Shown one piece after another: positions 49,424-61,300 of a stretch of DNA of 64,000 nucleotides (positions within the stretch are counted from its first letter, which is position 1; each line of letters opens with the position of its first letter). The notes beneath the pieces were generated by a model that saw only the letters and a list, made by a program, of their open reading frames with translations, did not search any database and was not told where the DNA came from. Source of the DNA: Mactra quadrangularis (Eukaryota > Mollusca > Bivalvia > Venerida > Mactridae); NCBI GenBank assembly GCA_025267735.1, contig CM046301.1, positions 66,731,872 to 66,795,871 on the forward strand, read 5' to 3'. Both the position numbers and the translations under genes were made by a program.

Positions 49424-50015
49424 TTATATGCCCTAAAGAATTTCGGACATATGTTATACCCCTTGGCGTCCGTCTGTCAGTTCGTCCATTAGCAATTTGG
49501 TTTCCAGAGCATAACTTAAGTTCCATTTGGCCCACAATATTCTAACTTCATACGATGATAGTCCATATCGGGTAGAAGACCCCTATTGATTTTGGGGTCA
49601 AAGGTCAAAGTCACTATTACCTTAAAACTGAAAACAGTTTCTGGAGCATAACTTAAGTTCCATTTGTTCCACAATATTCAAACTTCATATGATGATTGTC
49701 CATATCGGGTAGAAGACCCCTATTGATATTGGGTCACAAGGTCAAAGGTCAAGGTCACTTTTACCTTAAAACTGAAAACAGTTTCAGGAGCATAACTCAA
49801 GTTCCATTTGGTCCACAATATTCAAACTTCATATGATGATTGTCCATATCAGGTAGAAGACCCCTATTGATATTGGGGTCACAAGGTCAAAGGTCAAGGT
49901 CATTATTACCTTAAAACTGAAAACAGTTTCCGGAGCATAACTAGTTATCTCATCACGAATATAAAGAAGCATTCTCAATGGTATCTTTTTTCTCCACTCG
50001 ATTTTCCTCTATTGA
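49424..50015 (+). mobile_element. HINE-like family D, 5' part
   Basis: 5' end TTATATGCCCTAAAGAATTT, then about three units of some 150 bp (GAGCATAACTTAAGTTCCAT, CTTCATATGATGATTGTCCA, GGTAGAAGACCCCTATTGAT, AAAACTGAAAACAGTTTC). The 3' hairpin end is deleted; it survives at 34998-35259. Confidence 0.75.
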
Positions 50016-50022
50016 TTAGATA

Positions 50023-50163
50023 ATATGGGGAAGTTTCTGGCCTTCTGGAAGGGTAGGTGAGTACTGGTTATAGACAATGATCCAGGAAAGCTAGGTTAGG
50101 TGCGCCGGACGCCATTAAATGACCTTAATTGTGTTGACACGGTGCTTACTCCAATAAATAAAT
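50023..50163 (+). mobile_element. SINE B 3' part upstream of zinc-finger copy 2
   Basis: AATATGGGGAAGTTTCTGGC, GGTGAGTACTGGTTATAGAC and GTTGACACGGTGCTTACTCC. Same as 35358-35475 but longer on the left. Confidence 0.7.
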
Positions 50164-50359
50164 TAAACATATAAATAATTTTCTATGTTATATCTTCACT
50201 ATTATTATTTGTACTTATGTTTACAATGCTCTATATTTAATCTATTTTCAGATAATACTACTACAATGAATCATTCATCAAAAGTTGAATAAAAAATCTG
50301 ATAAAATATCAAATATACGACTTCCATTTTAATGACAACTACATTTGATAAGAAGATAA

Positions 50360-51073
50360 AAGATTGAAGATAAAGTACAAACTAGAGATAAACCTTATCC
50401 TGAAGCAAAGCCTTTTAAATGTGGATGGATAAAACGTCACATGAGAATACATACAACAGAAATGCCTTTTAAATGTGATGTTTGTATGTCTGAGTTTGCC
50501 CAGGAAAAACTTTTGAATAATCACAAGAGAATGCATGCAGAAGAGCAGTCATATCAATGCAATGTTTGTATGTCTGAGTTTACACTAAAAGAACAATTAA
50601 AAGATCACAAGAGAAAACATGCAAAAGAAAAGCCATATAAATGTGATCAATGTATGTCTGAGTTTGCTAGGATAGGACAATTAGATTGTCACATGAGAAT
50701 ACATACAGGAGAAAAGCCTTATAAATGTGATGTTTGTATGTATGAGTGTTCCACGAAAGGAAATTTAAACAATCATATGAGAATACATACAGGGGAGAAA
50801 CCTTATAAATGTGGTATTTGCAGGTCAGAGTTTACTCAAAGTGGAAATTTAACTGAACACATGAGAAGACACACAGGAGAAAGGCCTTATAAATGTGATG
50901 TCTGTATGCTTTCGTTCATGAGGAAACAACATTTAAACGATCACATGAGAAGACATACAGGAGAAAGACCCTACAAGTGTGGTGTTTGCATGTTTGAGTT
51001 TGCACGAAGTGGACCATTAAAACGTCACATGAGAAAACATTCAAGAGAAATGCCTTTTAAATGTGACGAATGA
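50360..51073 (+). pseudogene. C2H2 zinc-finger gene, copy 2, eroded at both ends
   Basis: Sister of 35662-36393. Seven complete C2H2 fingers run from [10 protein letters not shown] to [10 protein letters not shown]...HMRKH, then FKCDE and TGA. The frame is open upstream to a TAA at 50357-50359 but holds no ATG until 50441, which lies inside the relic first finger ([11 protein letters not shown]). That finger keeps KPFKCG but has lost about 13 residues including its second cysteine. Translation from 50441 would give 210 residues with all seven fingers. The leader here still reads cleanly into [12 protein letters not shown], so it is less damaged than copy 1. Confidence 0.75.
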
Positions 51074-51360
51074 ATGACTGAGATTACTGAAAAAGACATT
51101 TAAATTGTCACATGAGAATACATACTGTAGAAATACGTTATAAATATGATATTTGTATGTCTGTATTGATATAAAAAGCATCTATAGATTTCATATAAAA
51201 AAAAATGCAGGAGAGAAGCTTTATAATTGTGAAATTTGAATGTACAAATTAACAGTAAAGTATTTGCGAGAAATGCATGAGACTATATACAGGAGAGAAG
51301 CCTTATAAAAGAGTTTTTGTAGGTCTGAGTATTCAAGTGAAAGACAGCTCTTGAAAAGAC
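51074..51360 (+). pseudogene. Decayed 3' fingers of zinc-finger copy 2
   Basis: Same out-of-frame finger remnants as 36394-36720 (CACATGAGAATACATACTGT, GCAGGAGAGAAGC, CAGGAGAGAAGCCTTATAAA), with a few private substitutions and a deletion near 51180. Confidence 0.75.
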
Positions 51361-52013
51361 AGTCGAGAAGCGCTATAATGGCAGTTTTTTTATGGTGTAG
51401 TTTAAGACGTCACCTGAACAATCTGAAGAATTGAGTGGCCAGTGTCCTTATAACACCTGAGCCCTGCCCAGTGGCACCAGGATGATGGCAGAATCCTTAA
51501 CTTATTATCATGAGATAATGTGTTTGTTTCTTGGCGTTCTGGTTCTACATCAGCTACACATATGAATTTACAGCAATGGAGGAATGTTGTGATCACTGAC
51601 TATTGTATCTTTTCTACTTTTTCTTTCTTTATGAGTTGATGTGCGTATGCACTTGTAGAACCGGAAGTGAAGATTTAACGGGTTTAAAGCGATAACACAG
51701 CATATTTTATGTATTGTATTGCTATATTTATTCTGTCTTATTTTTGTTAGTTCGCCACAAAATCTTGTAAAGAAAATGAAAACACTATGATAACTTGATA
51801 AGACAAATTGCGGATGTGTCGTGACTTCATTTTTTCTAATCTCAGAAACAAATACGACTCGGCATAAATCAGCCACCATCCCCCTGTGTGTAGTTGCGCA
51901 CTATTTTAGTAATGATATACATGGTATTAAACGTTTTCTAGTGTGCATATGGGCCTTACCGTCTCTTCAATTATACTTAAATCTGATAGATTGGTCTCGA
52001 TTTAAAGATTTAA

Positions 52014-52880
52014 GGGTGTATCGGGATTTGAAATTGAAAAAAATCTATGAAGTGGGTGTGGTGACTAAACTATTAAAATATCCATTAATTCTAAAATAAT
52101 TTTTATATATTTTGTAAAAGATGCATTAAATGTATAGATGTGATAGCGAAAATAAAAAAATCAACAAATAAGATATTTAGTAGGAAATGAAAACATTTAA
52201 CCTCACCTTAGAATAGCCTTCCGAACGTCAATCCAAACACATATTTAAAGTTCTTTTTTCATAAATCCAAATGTTGATATAGGTTGTCTATGTAACATGT
52301 TACAATGTCTTAGGGTAAATTACACAAAAAAGTATTTCCCAAATGTAAATTTGATAATTCATCTCAACACAAACATTACCAAACATTACACGTTTTAAAT
52401 TACAGTTTACACACAAGTTCCCAGTGCAATTTTCTACTCATATTGTATGTTCTATGTGTGTAATAAGAAGGAAAAATTTATCGGGCTCCTGTGTGAAATT
52501 GAAAATAAAATCATGTGTGAAGAGTGTTGTGATCAATTATCAAATTTACATTTTGGAAACACTTATTGTGTGATTCACCCTAGGACATTGTAAAATGTTA
52601 TATGGACATTCTATTACATCTTTTGGAATTATGAAAAAAGAACTTTAAATATGTGTTTGGACCGACGTTCGTAAGGCCATTTTCAGGTTAGGATAAATGT
52701 TTTCGTTTCTTTCTAAATGTCTTATTCGTTGAGTTCTTTATATTTTCACTGTCTCATCTATACACTTAATGCATCACTTACAAAATAAATTAAAATTATT
52801 TAGAATTTATGGATATTTTGATATAATTAGTTACCCCACCCACTTGATAGATTTTTTCAATTTCAACAAATGATAGATCC
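52014..52880. mobile_element. 867-bp palindromic element at TTAA
   Basis: TTAA flanks at 52010-52013 and 52881-52884; the empty site in copy 1 (about 37375, GATTTAACAACC) has one TTAA. Ends: TTTGAAATTGAAAAAAATCT and, reversed, TTGTTGAAATTGAAAAAATC, then AAGTGGGTG.GGT.ACTAA. Inner blocks also pair (CCTTCCGAACGTCAATCC with GGACCGACGTTCGTAAGG; GTTACAATGTCTTAGGGT with ACCCTAGGACATTGTAAAA), so most of the element is one imperfect inverted repeat centred near 52445. The TTAA target suggests piggyBac-type mobilisation (inference). Confidence 0.88.
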
Positions 52881-53247
52881 TTAACAACCTTCTTACATCA
52901 TGCTAAGTTAAATTCTGTATTAACCTTAGTTTTCATAAAGTGAAATTTATATTAATTTCGTTATCATTAGGTTTCAGCGATGCAACGATACTACTGACTT
53001 CCAGTTTACCGTATCCCATTAAATTTTGGATTCAAGTCCATGTGTAATTACCGTTTACTTTCTGGATACACATTCATGTGTAATTAAAGGTCTTTTTACA
53101 TTAATGGTCTTTTTCATGCCATACCATCAACATTATTAAAGAGAAGTACATTGTAAATAAAAAAATATAAATTTTAAGAACATTAAATTCTCAATTCAAT
53201 AATTACAAGTTTATTGCTGTCCCGTTTTTATTTAAAGACAAAAAGTA

Positions 53248-53440
53248 TGTTTGTATAAAACCTTACTGAATAATTTATCATGTTTTAGTTTGATGTCAAT
53301 TGATTGTTGAATGTATTTTAAGTAAATTAATGTTCTGAAAAAGGGCAACTATGTTTTTATAAACTATATATATCATATTTAATGTTGTTATGATGTGTGT
53401 AGAATTGTAGTTTGATATTAGCAAATAAATAACTAGTTTC
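53248..53440. repeat. Repeat G, copy 4
   Basis: Matches 37741-37950 without the long TA run. Confidence 0.7.
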
Positions 53441-53529
53441 TCAAAGCAACTTTACTCAATTATAATACACACTTTCGGATAGTCATGGATGTATTACGAC
53501 AATGATTTCAACAAAGGCATTATAATGAG

Positions 53530-53825
53530 TAGTTGGACTGGCGCTGTGATATAACCTTTACAAGGTATTGCTACAGTATAAAACTCAACAAAACTTGATT
53601 AAATCTAAACACATGATTACCCCAGTACTTTCATTGCTTGATTTTGTTGGGTTTTATGCTGTAGCAACACCTTATAAAGGTTATATCACAGTGGTCAGTC
53701 CACCTACTCACTGTTCCTGGAGAGGCTTTATCTCTGGATTTAGCTGCTAACAAACTCCTAGGTGCATACTTCGTCAGTGACTGACTATTGCCCAACATGA
53801 TTTAGAATCAGTGGAAGGAGGCAGA
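53530..53825. repeat. Inverted SINE C pair, segmental copy 2
   Basis: Same arrangement as 38042-38345, with small indels. Confidence 0.75.
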
Positions 53826-53866
53826 CTGGTTGTAGAAATTATTATTGGTGTTAATAACATGGTTTT

Positions 53867-56680
53867 TTATACGCCCGTTTTGAAAAAACGGTCCTATTAT
53901 GTTATGATATTGTCCGTCTGGCCGTCTGTCTGTCTGTCCGTCCGTGGACAATTGCTTGTCCGGATGATAACTCAAGAAAAGATGTACCTAGGTTCCTCAA
54001 ATTTTATGTGTGGATAGCTCTTAGGTGGAGGAGGTTCCCTATTGATTTGGAGACACCAGGGTCAAAGGTCAAGGTCACTGGGACTTAAAATAGGTAAAAC
54101 TTGTCTAGACAATAACTGAACCACCAATGTACTTATGTTCACCAAATTTTATGTGAGAGTAGCCGATGTGTCAAGGATATGCCCTATTGGTTTTGGGGCC
54201 CCTGGGTCAAAGGTCAAGGTCACAGTGGCATCATATGGGAAAAAAACTTGTCCTGACAATAACTGAAAAACCAGACAACCTAGGTTCACCAAATTTTATG
54301 TGAGAGTAGCCCATGTGTCAAGGATGTTCCAAATTGGTTTTGGGGCCCTTGGGTCAAAGGTCAAGGTCACAGGGGCATCATATTGAAAAACATTGTCCGG
54401 GTAATAACTCAACAATGACTGTGCCTAGGTTCACCAAATTTCATGTGAGAGTAGCCCATGTGTCATGGATGTGCCTTATCAGTTTTTGGAAAACAGGGTC
54501 AAGTTTAAACCTTCAACCAGAAGATATCAAATTACCAAGCTGTGACTTCATAAAATTATGTTCATTCAATATGTTAATAAAGTCAAAATGGCAAACAATA
54601 AAAAACTTGTCCGGACAATAACTGAACCACCAATGTACCTAGGTTCAGCAAATTTTATGCGAGGATAGCCCTTGTGTCAAGGATATGCCCTATTGGTTTT
54701 GGGGCTCCTGGGTCAAAGGTCAAGGACACAGTGGCATCCTATTGAAAAACCTTGTCTGGACAATAACTCATCAACGACTGTACCTAGGTTCAAAAAAATT
54801 TATGTGAAGGTAGCCCTTGTGTGAAGGATGTTCCCTATTGGTTTTGGGGTCCCAGGTTTAAAGGTCAAGGTCACAGAGGCATCATATGGAAAAACTTTGT
54901 CCAGACAATAACTGAACCACCAATCTACCTAGGTTCACCAAATTTTATGTGAGAGTAGCCCATGTGTCAAGGTTATGCTCTTAAGGTTTTGGGACCCCTG
55001 GGTCAAAGGTCAAAGTCACAGAGGCATCATATTGAAAAACATTGTCCAGGTAATAACTCAACAATGACTGTACCTAGGTTCACCAAATTTTATGTAAGAG
55101 TAGCCCATGTGTCAAGGGTGTTCTCTTTTGGTTTTTTGGCCCCTGGATCAAGTTTAAACCTTCAACCAGAAAATATCAAATTACCAAGCAGTGACTTCAA
55201 ATGTTCAATCAATATGTTATTAAAGTCAAAATGGCAAACAATGAAAATCTTGTCTAGACAATAACTGAACCACCAATGTACTTATGTTCACCAAATTTTA
55301 TGTGAGAGTAGCCGATGTGTCAAGGATATGCCCTATTGGTTTTAGGGCCCCTGGGTCAAAGGTCAAGGTCAAAGGGGCATCATATTGAAAAAACCTTGTT
55401 CGGACAATAACTCAACAACGACTGTACCTTGGTTCACAAAATTTTATGTGAAGGTAGCCCTTGTGTCAAGGATGTGCCCTATAGGTTTTTGGGACCCAGG
55501 TTCATAGGTTAAGGTCACAACGGCATCATATGGAAAAACTTTGTCCAGACAATAACTGAACCACCAATGTACCTAGGTTCACCAAATTTTATGTGAGAGT
55601 AGCCCATGTGTCAAGGATATGCCCTATTGGTTTTGGGGCCCCTGGGTCAAAGGTCAAGGTCACAGGGGCATTATATTAAAAACCCTTGTCCGGACAATAA
55701 CTCAACAAGGACTGTACCTAGGTTCACCAAATTTCATGTGAGAGTAGCCCATGTGTCAAGGATGTTCTCTATTGGTTTTGGGGCCCCTAGGTCAAGTTTT
55801 AACCTTCAACCAGAAGATATCAAATTACCAAGCAGTGACTTCAAATGTTCAATCAATATGTTAATAAAGTCAAAATGGCAAACAATGGAAATAATGCTAT
55901 ATTTAATAAGTAACATGAAATTAGTTCACCAAATTTTATGTGAGGGTAGCCCATGTGTCAAGGATGTTCCCTATTGGTGTTGAGGCCCCTGGGTCAAAGG
56001 TGAAGGTCACAGGTGCCATCATATGGAAAAACCTTGTCTGGACAATAGCTTAACAATGATTGTACCTTGGTTGATAAATTTTATGTGGAGCAGCCCATTT
56101 GTCAAGGAGTAATGTGCTGATAGCTCTTTTGTAGAGGATGTTCCCTTTTGATTTGGAGACCCCAGGGTCAAAAGTCAAAGTCACTGGGACTAGATTTGTA
56201 TTGAAACATTTTCTGGACAATAACTCAATAATGATTGTACCTAGGTTCACCGAATTTTATTTAAGGGTAGCCTAAATGTCTAGCATATGCCCCTTTGGTT
56301 TTTGGCCCCTGTGTCAAAGGTCAAAGTCACAAGGAAATCATGAGGAAAAACCTTGTCCAACAACCAACTTTATCTAAGATCACCAAATTTTATGTATCAA
56401 TACACTTTGGGTCAAGGGTGAGAACTTTTTGTTCTGAGGCCCCAGGGTCAAGGTCACTGGAAGTTTGTATGGGAAAACTTTGTGCCGGTGATACTAGTAA
56501 CTCAACCATGGCTGTACCTAGGTTCTCAAAATCTTTGCTTTGGATACCCCTCCAGTTAAGGATGGGACCTATTCTGAGATCCCGGGGTCATTGGTCAAGG
56601 TCACAGGGACTTCATATGAGATAGAACTCAGCATGGACTGCACACGGGCGTATAATGCCCCGCCCAGCGGAGCTCTTGTT
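53867..56680 (+). mobile_element. HINE-like family C, complete 2.8 kb copy
   Basis: 5' end TTTTATACGCCCGTTTTGAA; 3' subterminal CGGGCGTAT is its inverse (ATACGCCCG). Then the stem-loop GCCCCGCccaGCGGAGC and TCTTGTT. Between them lie about 17 tandem units with a 146-bp period; a longer variant unit (CAACCAGAAGATATCAAATT, AAAGTCAAAATGGCAAACAA) returns at intervals as a higher-order repeat. Empty site in copy 1: ACATGTTTTATATCATACTC at 38359. Frames of 60-125 codons inside are repeat translations. Confidence 0.88.
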
Positions 56681-57642
56681 CATACTCTCTTCACAACAAA
56701 AATCTGCCTGAGTCATTTATCATAATGAACGATTGAATTTATTAATTACTATGATTACTGTTGTAATTAGTCAAAGTTATGAACTGTGACTATATGACTC
56801 TGATATTGTTTAATAAATCTGCGTGCCAAAAAATTAGTATTTTATATTTTTGTACAACCATAATATCTGTCCTTCATCTAATGCGCCGTAAAATCAGTTT
56901 AATTGCGCATGACCCGAACAGTTACAGTCCGGAAATACTGATACTGAACACAAACCCAATACGCGGGAATCAGCACTTATAATAATGTATACAGTATAAT
57001 GTTTCTTATCTCTGTTACAAGTTAACCACTTCATATATATTAGATCATTTTTGTGAGATCATACTGCTCGTCTGGTCAATTTTTCGCGCAGAAATACATA
57101 AAGTACCAGTTTCAGTATGATGTTGCAAATAATGAACTACATTGTCTCGTAATATTCTGGCGAGGAGTGTATTCATTACACACAATAAATACAAAAAATG
57201 TTATATCAGGGACTGCTATACTGCCAGCCTCCATACTATGTTCAGGAATAAGCGACATACAAAGATAAAATATGTAACAGTAGGCCCCTGTAGATCTATG
57301 ATTCTACTCAGAACAGGTAATTTGCTTGTTTTAATGTCACCAGTTGAACAACCCTGTCTTTATATTCTGTCCATATCTTGGTAAATTGAAATAAAAAGGG
57401 AAGCTGATTACAAAGAGATATAAAGCATCAGCAAACCAGGATCCATGAAACAAAATATCATCTTTACATGGAAATATTTCAATTTATAAATAGAACATTT
57501 TGGTTCTGATGTATAAAAATGTTTTGTTTCTGGATGAAAAAAAACCCCAGATATATGGACAATTCTATTTTTTCTTCTATATATTTGAATTGATTAAACC
57601 AGAGTTTCTCGGATCAAGCATTATAGTTTTAAAGTAAATTGG

Positions 57643-57737
57643 GAGAATAAAAACCATACGCCCTGACTGGGTAACGAACTTGTTATCATCAGTTGTAGGC
57701 AAGACACTCAACCGCATCACTAAAGCCGTTGGAAGTG
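57643..57737 (-). mobile_element. SINE-like fragment, segmental copy 2
   Basis: Counterpart of 39302-39395; CCCTGACTGGGTAACGAACT and GGCAAGACACTCAACCGCAT. The promoter-like head is slightly more complete here. Confidence 0.5.
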
Positions 57738-57784
57738 ATTATTTAGTCAAATCACCACGTTTTAGAAAATAAATGTTTAATTTA

Positions 57785-58029
57785 TTGTTCGTTTTTTCTC
57801 AACTGTCAAAACATGAATAATTTCACTGTTAATGCATCTGTTAAAAATATTGTCGTTATACACCCATGAGTTTCCGAAAATGTGTATTATGATTGAGTAA
57901 AGCTTCTCATGCGATATTATAAGTTTTAGTCAAGATATTTTTAATAAAAATTAGACCGCCAGTACAAAAACAATGCATTCAGTCACCGTGAAATTATTCA
58001 AGCTTTGACAGTTGAGAAAAAACAGACAA
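57785..58029. mobile_element. 245-bp TIR MITE at TA (segmental copy 2 only)
   Basis: Ends TTGTTCGTTTTTTCTCAACT and, reversed, TTGTCTGTTTTTTCTCAACT. TA at 57783-57784 and 58030-58031. The paralogous site near 42679 (GTTTAATTTACTTTCTTAC) lacks it, which confirms both borders. Same family as 15478-15719. Confidence 0.88.
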
Positions 58030-58359
58030 TACTTTCTGTCTTTCTTACTTGATAGAATACAATCATAAACCACAACGTTATTACTTAATGTTGAAGTAAT
58101 TTTAAAGGCGAGTGAACTCCTGAAGGTTTGTCCAAAACATAAACAGTTATTTCCCTTGATTTATCAATATCGTTTGAAAATACGATGTGTGATTTTCACG
58201 GACACCGGATACACAAATTGGTGGAAAATCGATAACATTGTGTGGTAACGGTCTTATTTTATTCGTTAAACTCGTGTAAATCGATCGTTTGTAAATTATT
58301 CTAATCACGAATTGTCTTTGGAAAGATGAATTTTTAAATTGGCCACTTTTTTCTATGGC

Positions 58360-61300
58360 AGTGGCTACAGTTACGATACCGTAACTCTAGGAATGCGTTT
58401 TTTCGTAAACAGTTGGTCCGAGTCGACTGGTAAAGAGTTTTCGAAATGCAAGTAGTCCGGCATTAAGCTCCGCCTACAATCTGTCTACTTTTTTTTCAAA
58501 CATACAAGAACTCTACATGATATAGACAGACATAGCAAAATGATAAAACGTGTATTCGGGTGGTCATTCAGTTAAAGCCGCGGCGGGCCCCTATTTATGT
58601 GGTCTACTAATATCAAGGGACTCAGAGGACCCAACAAGTAAATCAAAATCTGTTTTGTTTCGTGAGCAAAGTTGAAACGCATGCAAAAGCTCGATACAAA
58701 ATCGTACAGACATTGTGTTTGAAAGGACTGCTTAAAAAATTAATATCTAACAAAATATTTTCAATCGTTGGAGTTTTAAGTCTTTCTGGGTCGAAAAAAA
58801 TTGATATGAATGGTACACAGGTATTGAATAAAGTTTTAAGTATAAAACTCAGAATAAAGACCCCGAATGCAGTGTATACAGAAACTCTTTACAAACTTGA
58901 ACGGAAAATTGCCAATCTGCAATATTTTAGTAAAATTGGTAAAGAGTTTTCGTTTGGCAAAAAATAGAATAATTATGGGACTCAGCTAGGTTCTAAAAAA
59001 ACGATAAATATTAGAATAATGAGCTTGAATAAAGTGTATACAAAAACTCTTTGCAAACTTGAACGGAAAATTGCAAATCTGCAATATTTCTAGTAAATCG
59101 GTAAAGAGTTTTCGAATGGCATAAAATGAAATAATTATGGAACCCAGGCACTAAAAGAAAAACTTTCTAGATGAATATCTATATATAATAAGAAACCAAA
59201 CTAGATGTGTGCATAAATCCAATTCAAAATTCAACAAAAATTGCAACCCCTTTCAAGGTTAAATCTTAAAGAGTTCTTGTTTGTGTATAAAGTTTTTAGT
59301 GGACATTTTTTAGTTAAATGTATGGAACACTGGCACTAAAAATGGTTTGTTCATAAAAATCTGAACTTTGAAACCTAATGAAGATGTATAAAAAACTCTT
59401 TACCAATTTCAACTGAAATTGCAAAAAACGACGGCTTTAAGGTTAAATCTACAAAGAGTTTTTGTTCATGCCTATATAGTTATTTCAGTGGACAAAAACT
59501 TCGTCCTTGCGGGCCTTAAATTATATGTTTTAGACATGGGCACTCAAAAAAGAGGTTTTTACATAAAAATCAGAACAAATGAAGATGTATAAAAATCTCT
59601 TTACAAATTTCAACGGAAATTTAAAAAAAAAATTAAAAAAAACCGACCGCTTTAAGGTAAAATCTACAAAGAGTTTTTATTAATGTATTTTATTTAAAAG
59701 TGTTTTCCAGTGGGCAAAAAACTTTAATTCTTTCGAGATTAATGTCTTTCTGGACCTAAAATGGTGTGTTTGGGACACGACTACTTAAAACATTGTTCTT
59801 AGGAACATCATGAAGATGTTTAAAAAAACTCTTTGTAAATTTACACTGGAATGATAAAAAAGTACCGATTTAAGGTTAAAAATGTAAAGAGTTTTTTTCA
59901 TTCTTTCCAGTGGACAAAAACTTTAGATCCTTGAGTTTTATGTGTTTCATGGCCCTAAATTATGTGTTTGGGACATGGGTACTAAAAATTGTGATTACAA
60001 ACTTCTGAGGATGTATTAAAAAACTCTTTACGAATTTCAACTGATAATGCAAAAAAATACCGCTTAAAGGTAAAATCTACAAAGAGTTCTTATTCATGTA
60101 TAAAGAGTTTTTCAGTGGGCAAAAAACTATTAATCTTTTGACTTTAATGTCTTTCATGACCTAAAATGATGTGTTTTGGACACGACTACTTAAAACATTG
60201 TACTTAAGAACATCGTGAAGATGTTAAAAAAACTCTTTGTAAATTTACACTGGAATGGTAAAAAGTACCGATTTAAGGTTAGAAATGTAAAGAGTTTTTG
60301 TTCATGTCTTTTCAGTGGACAAAAACTTTAGATCCTTGAGATTAGCCTTTCTGTGCCTTGAATTATGTGTTTGGGACACGGGTACTAACAAATTGTGCTT
60401 AGAAACCTAATGCAAATGTATAAAAAAACTATTTACGAATTTCAACTGAATTTGCAAAAAACGACTGCTTAAAGTTAAAATTTACAAAGAGTTTGTGTTC
60501 ATGTTTAAAGTGTTTTTCACTGGGCTTCACGGGTACTTTAAGAACTTTACTTAGAAACCTCATAAAGATTTTTTTAAAAACTCTTTATAAATTTCAACTG
60601 AAATTGCAAAAAACGAACACTCTTAGGTTAAATCTGTAAAGAGTTTGTGTTCATGTCTTTTCAGTGGACAAAAAACTTTAGATCCTTGAGTTTAATGTCT
60701 TTCTGGGCCTTAAATTATGTGTTTGGGACATGGGTTCTAAAACAATGTGCTTAGAAACCTAATGAATATGTATAAAAAACTCTTTATAAATTCCAACTGA
60801 AATTGCAAAAAACGTACACTCTAAGGTTAAATCTGCAAAGAGTTTGTGTTCATGCATTAAGTGTTTCCAGTTGACAAAAAACTGTAGGTCTTTTGAGTTT
60901 AATGTCTTTATGGACCTTAAATGATTTGTATGGAAGACAGGTACCAAATAAAGAAGTCTGTACATGAAAATCAGGAATTAGAACCTTTAATGACGAAGTG
61001 TAAGAAATAGGCCTACTTTAGGGCCTACAATTTTTTACAGAATTCCAAAAAATGAGCCATATAAGGTAAAATCTATAGAGAGTAAAAAAAACGTATAAAG
61101 TTATTTTGTGGACAAAATATCTTTACAAACGTGAACGAAAATTGCATAAGATAGACCTACGACGGCATTAAAAATTTTAAGCCTGTATAAAATCTAATAT
61201 TTTGGTAAAATTCGTAAATGTACTCGTACATGAATAAAGTAAGTTCTCACTGAACAAAACAACATCTGATCGTAAGATTCCAAAGCTTTTTAAGGGTCTT

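Larger units (their letters stand above)
49730..58240 (+). repeat. Segmental duplication, copy 2
   Basis: Collinear with 34998-43020. Private insertions: 52014-52880, 53867-56680 and 57785-58029. Confidence 0.88.

Noticed and set aside
58662..58967. 101-codon frame in the 58-61 kb TIR element
   Set aside because: It starts at GTG, contains the iterated AAAGAGTTTT word, and shows no transposase motif.
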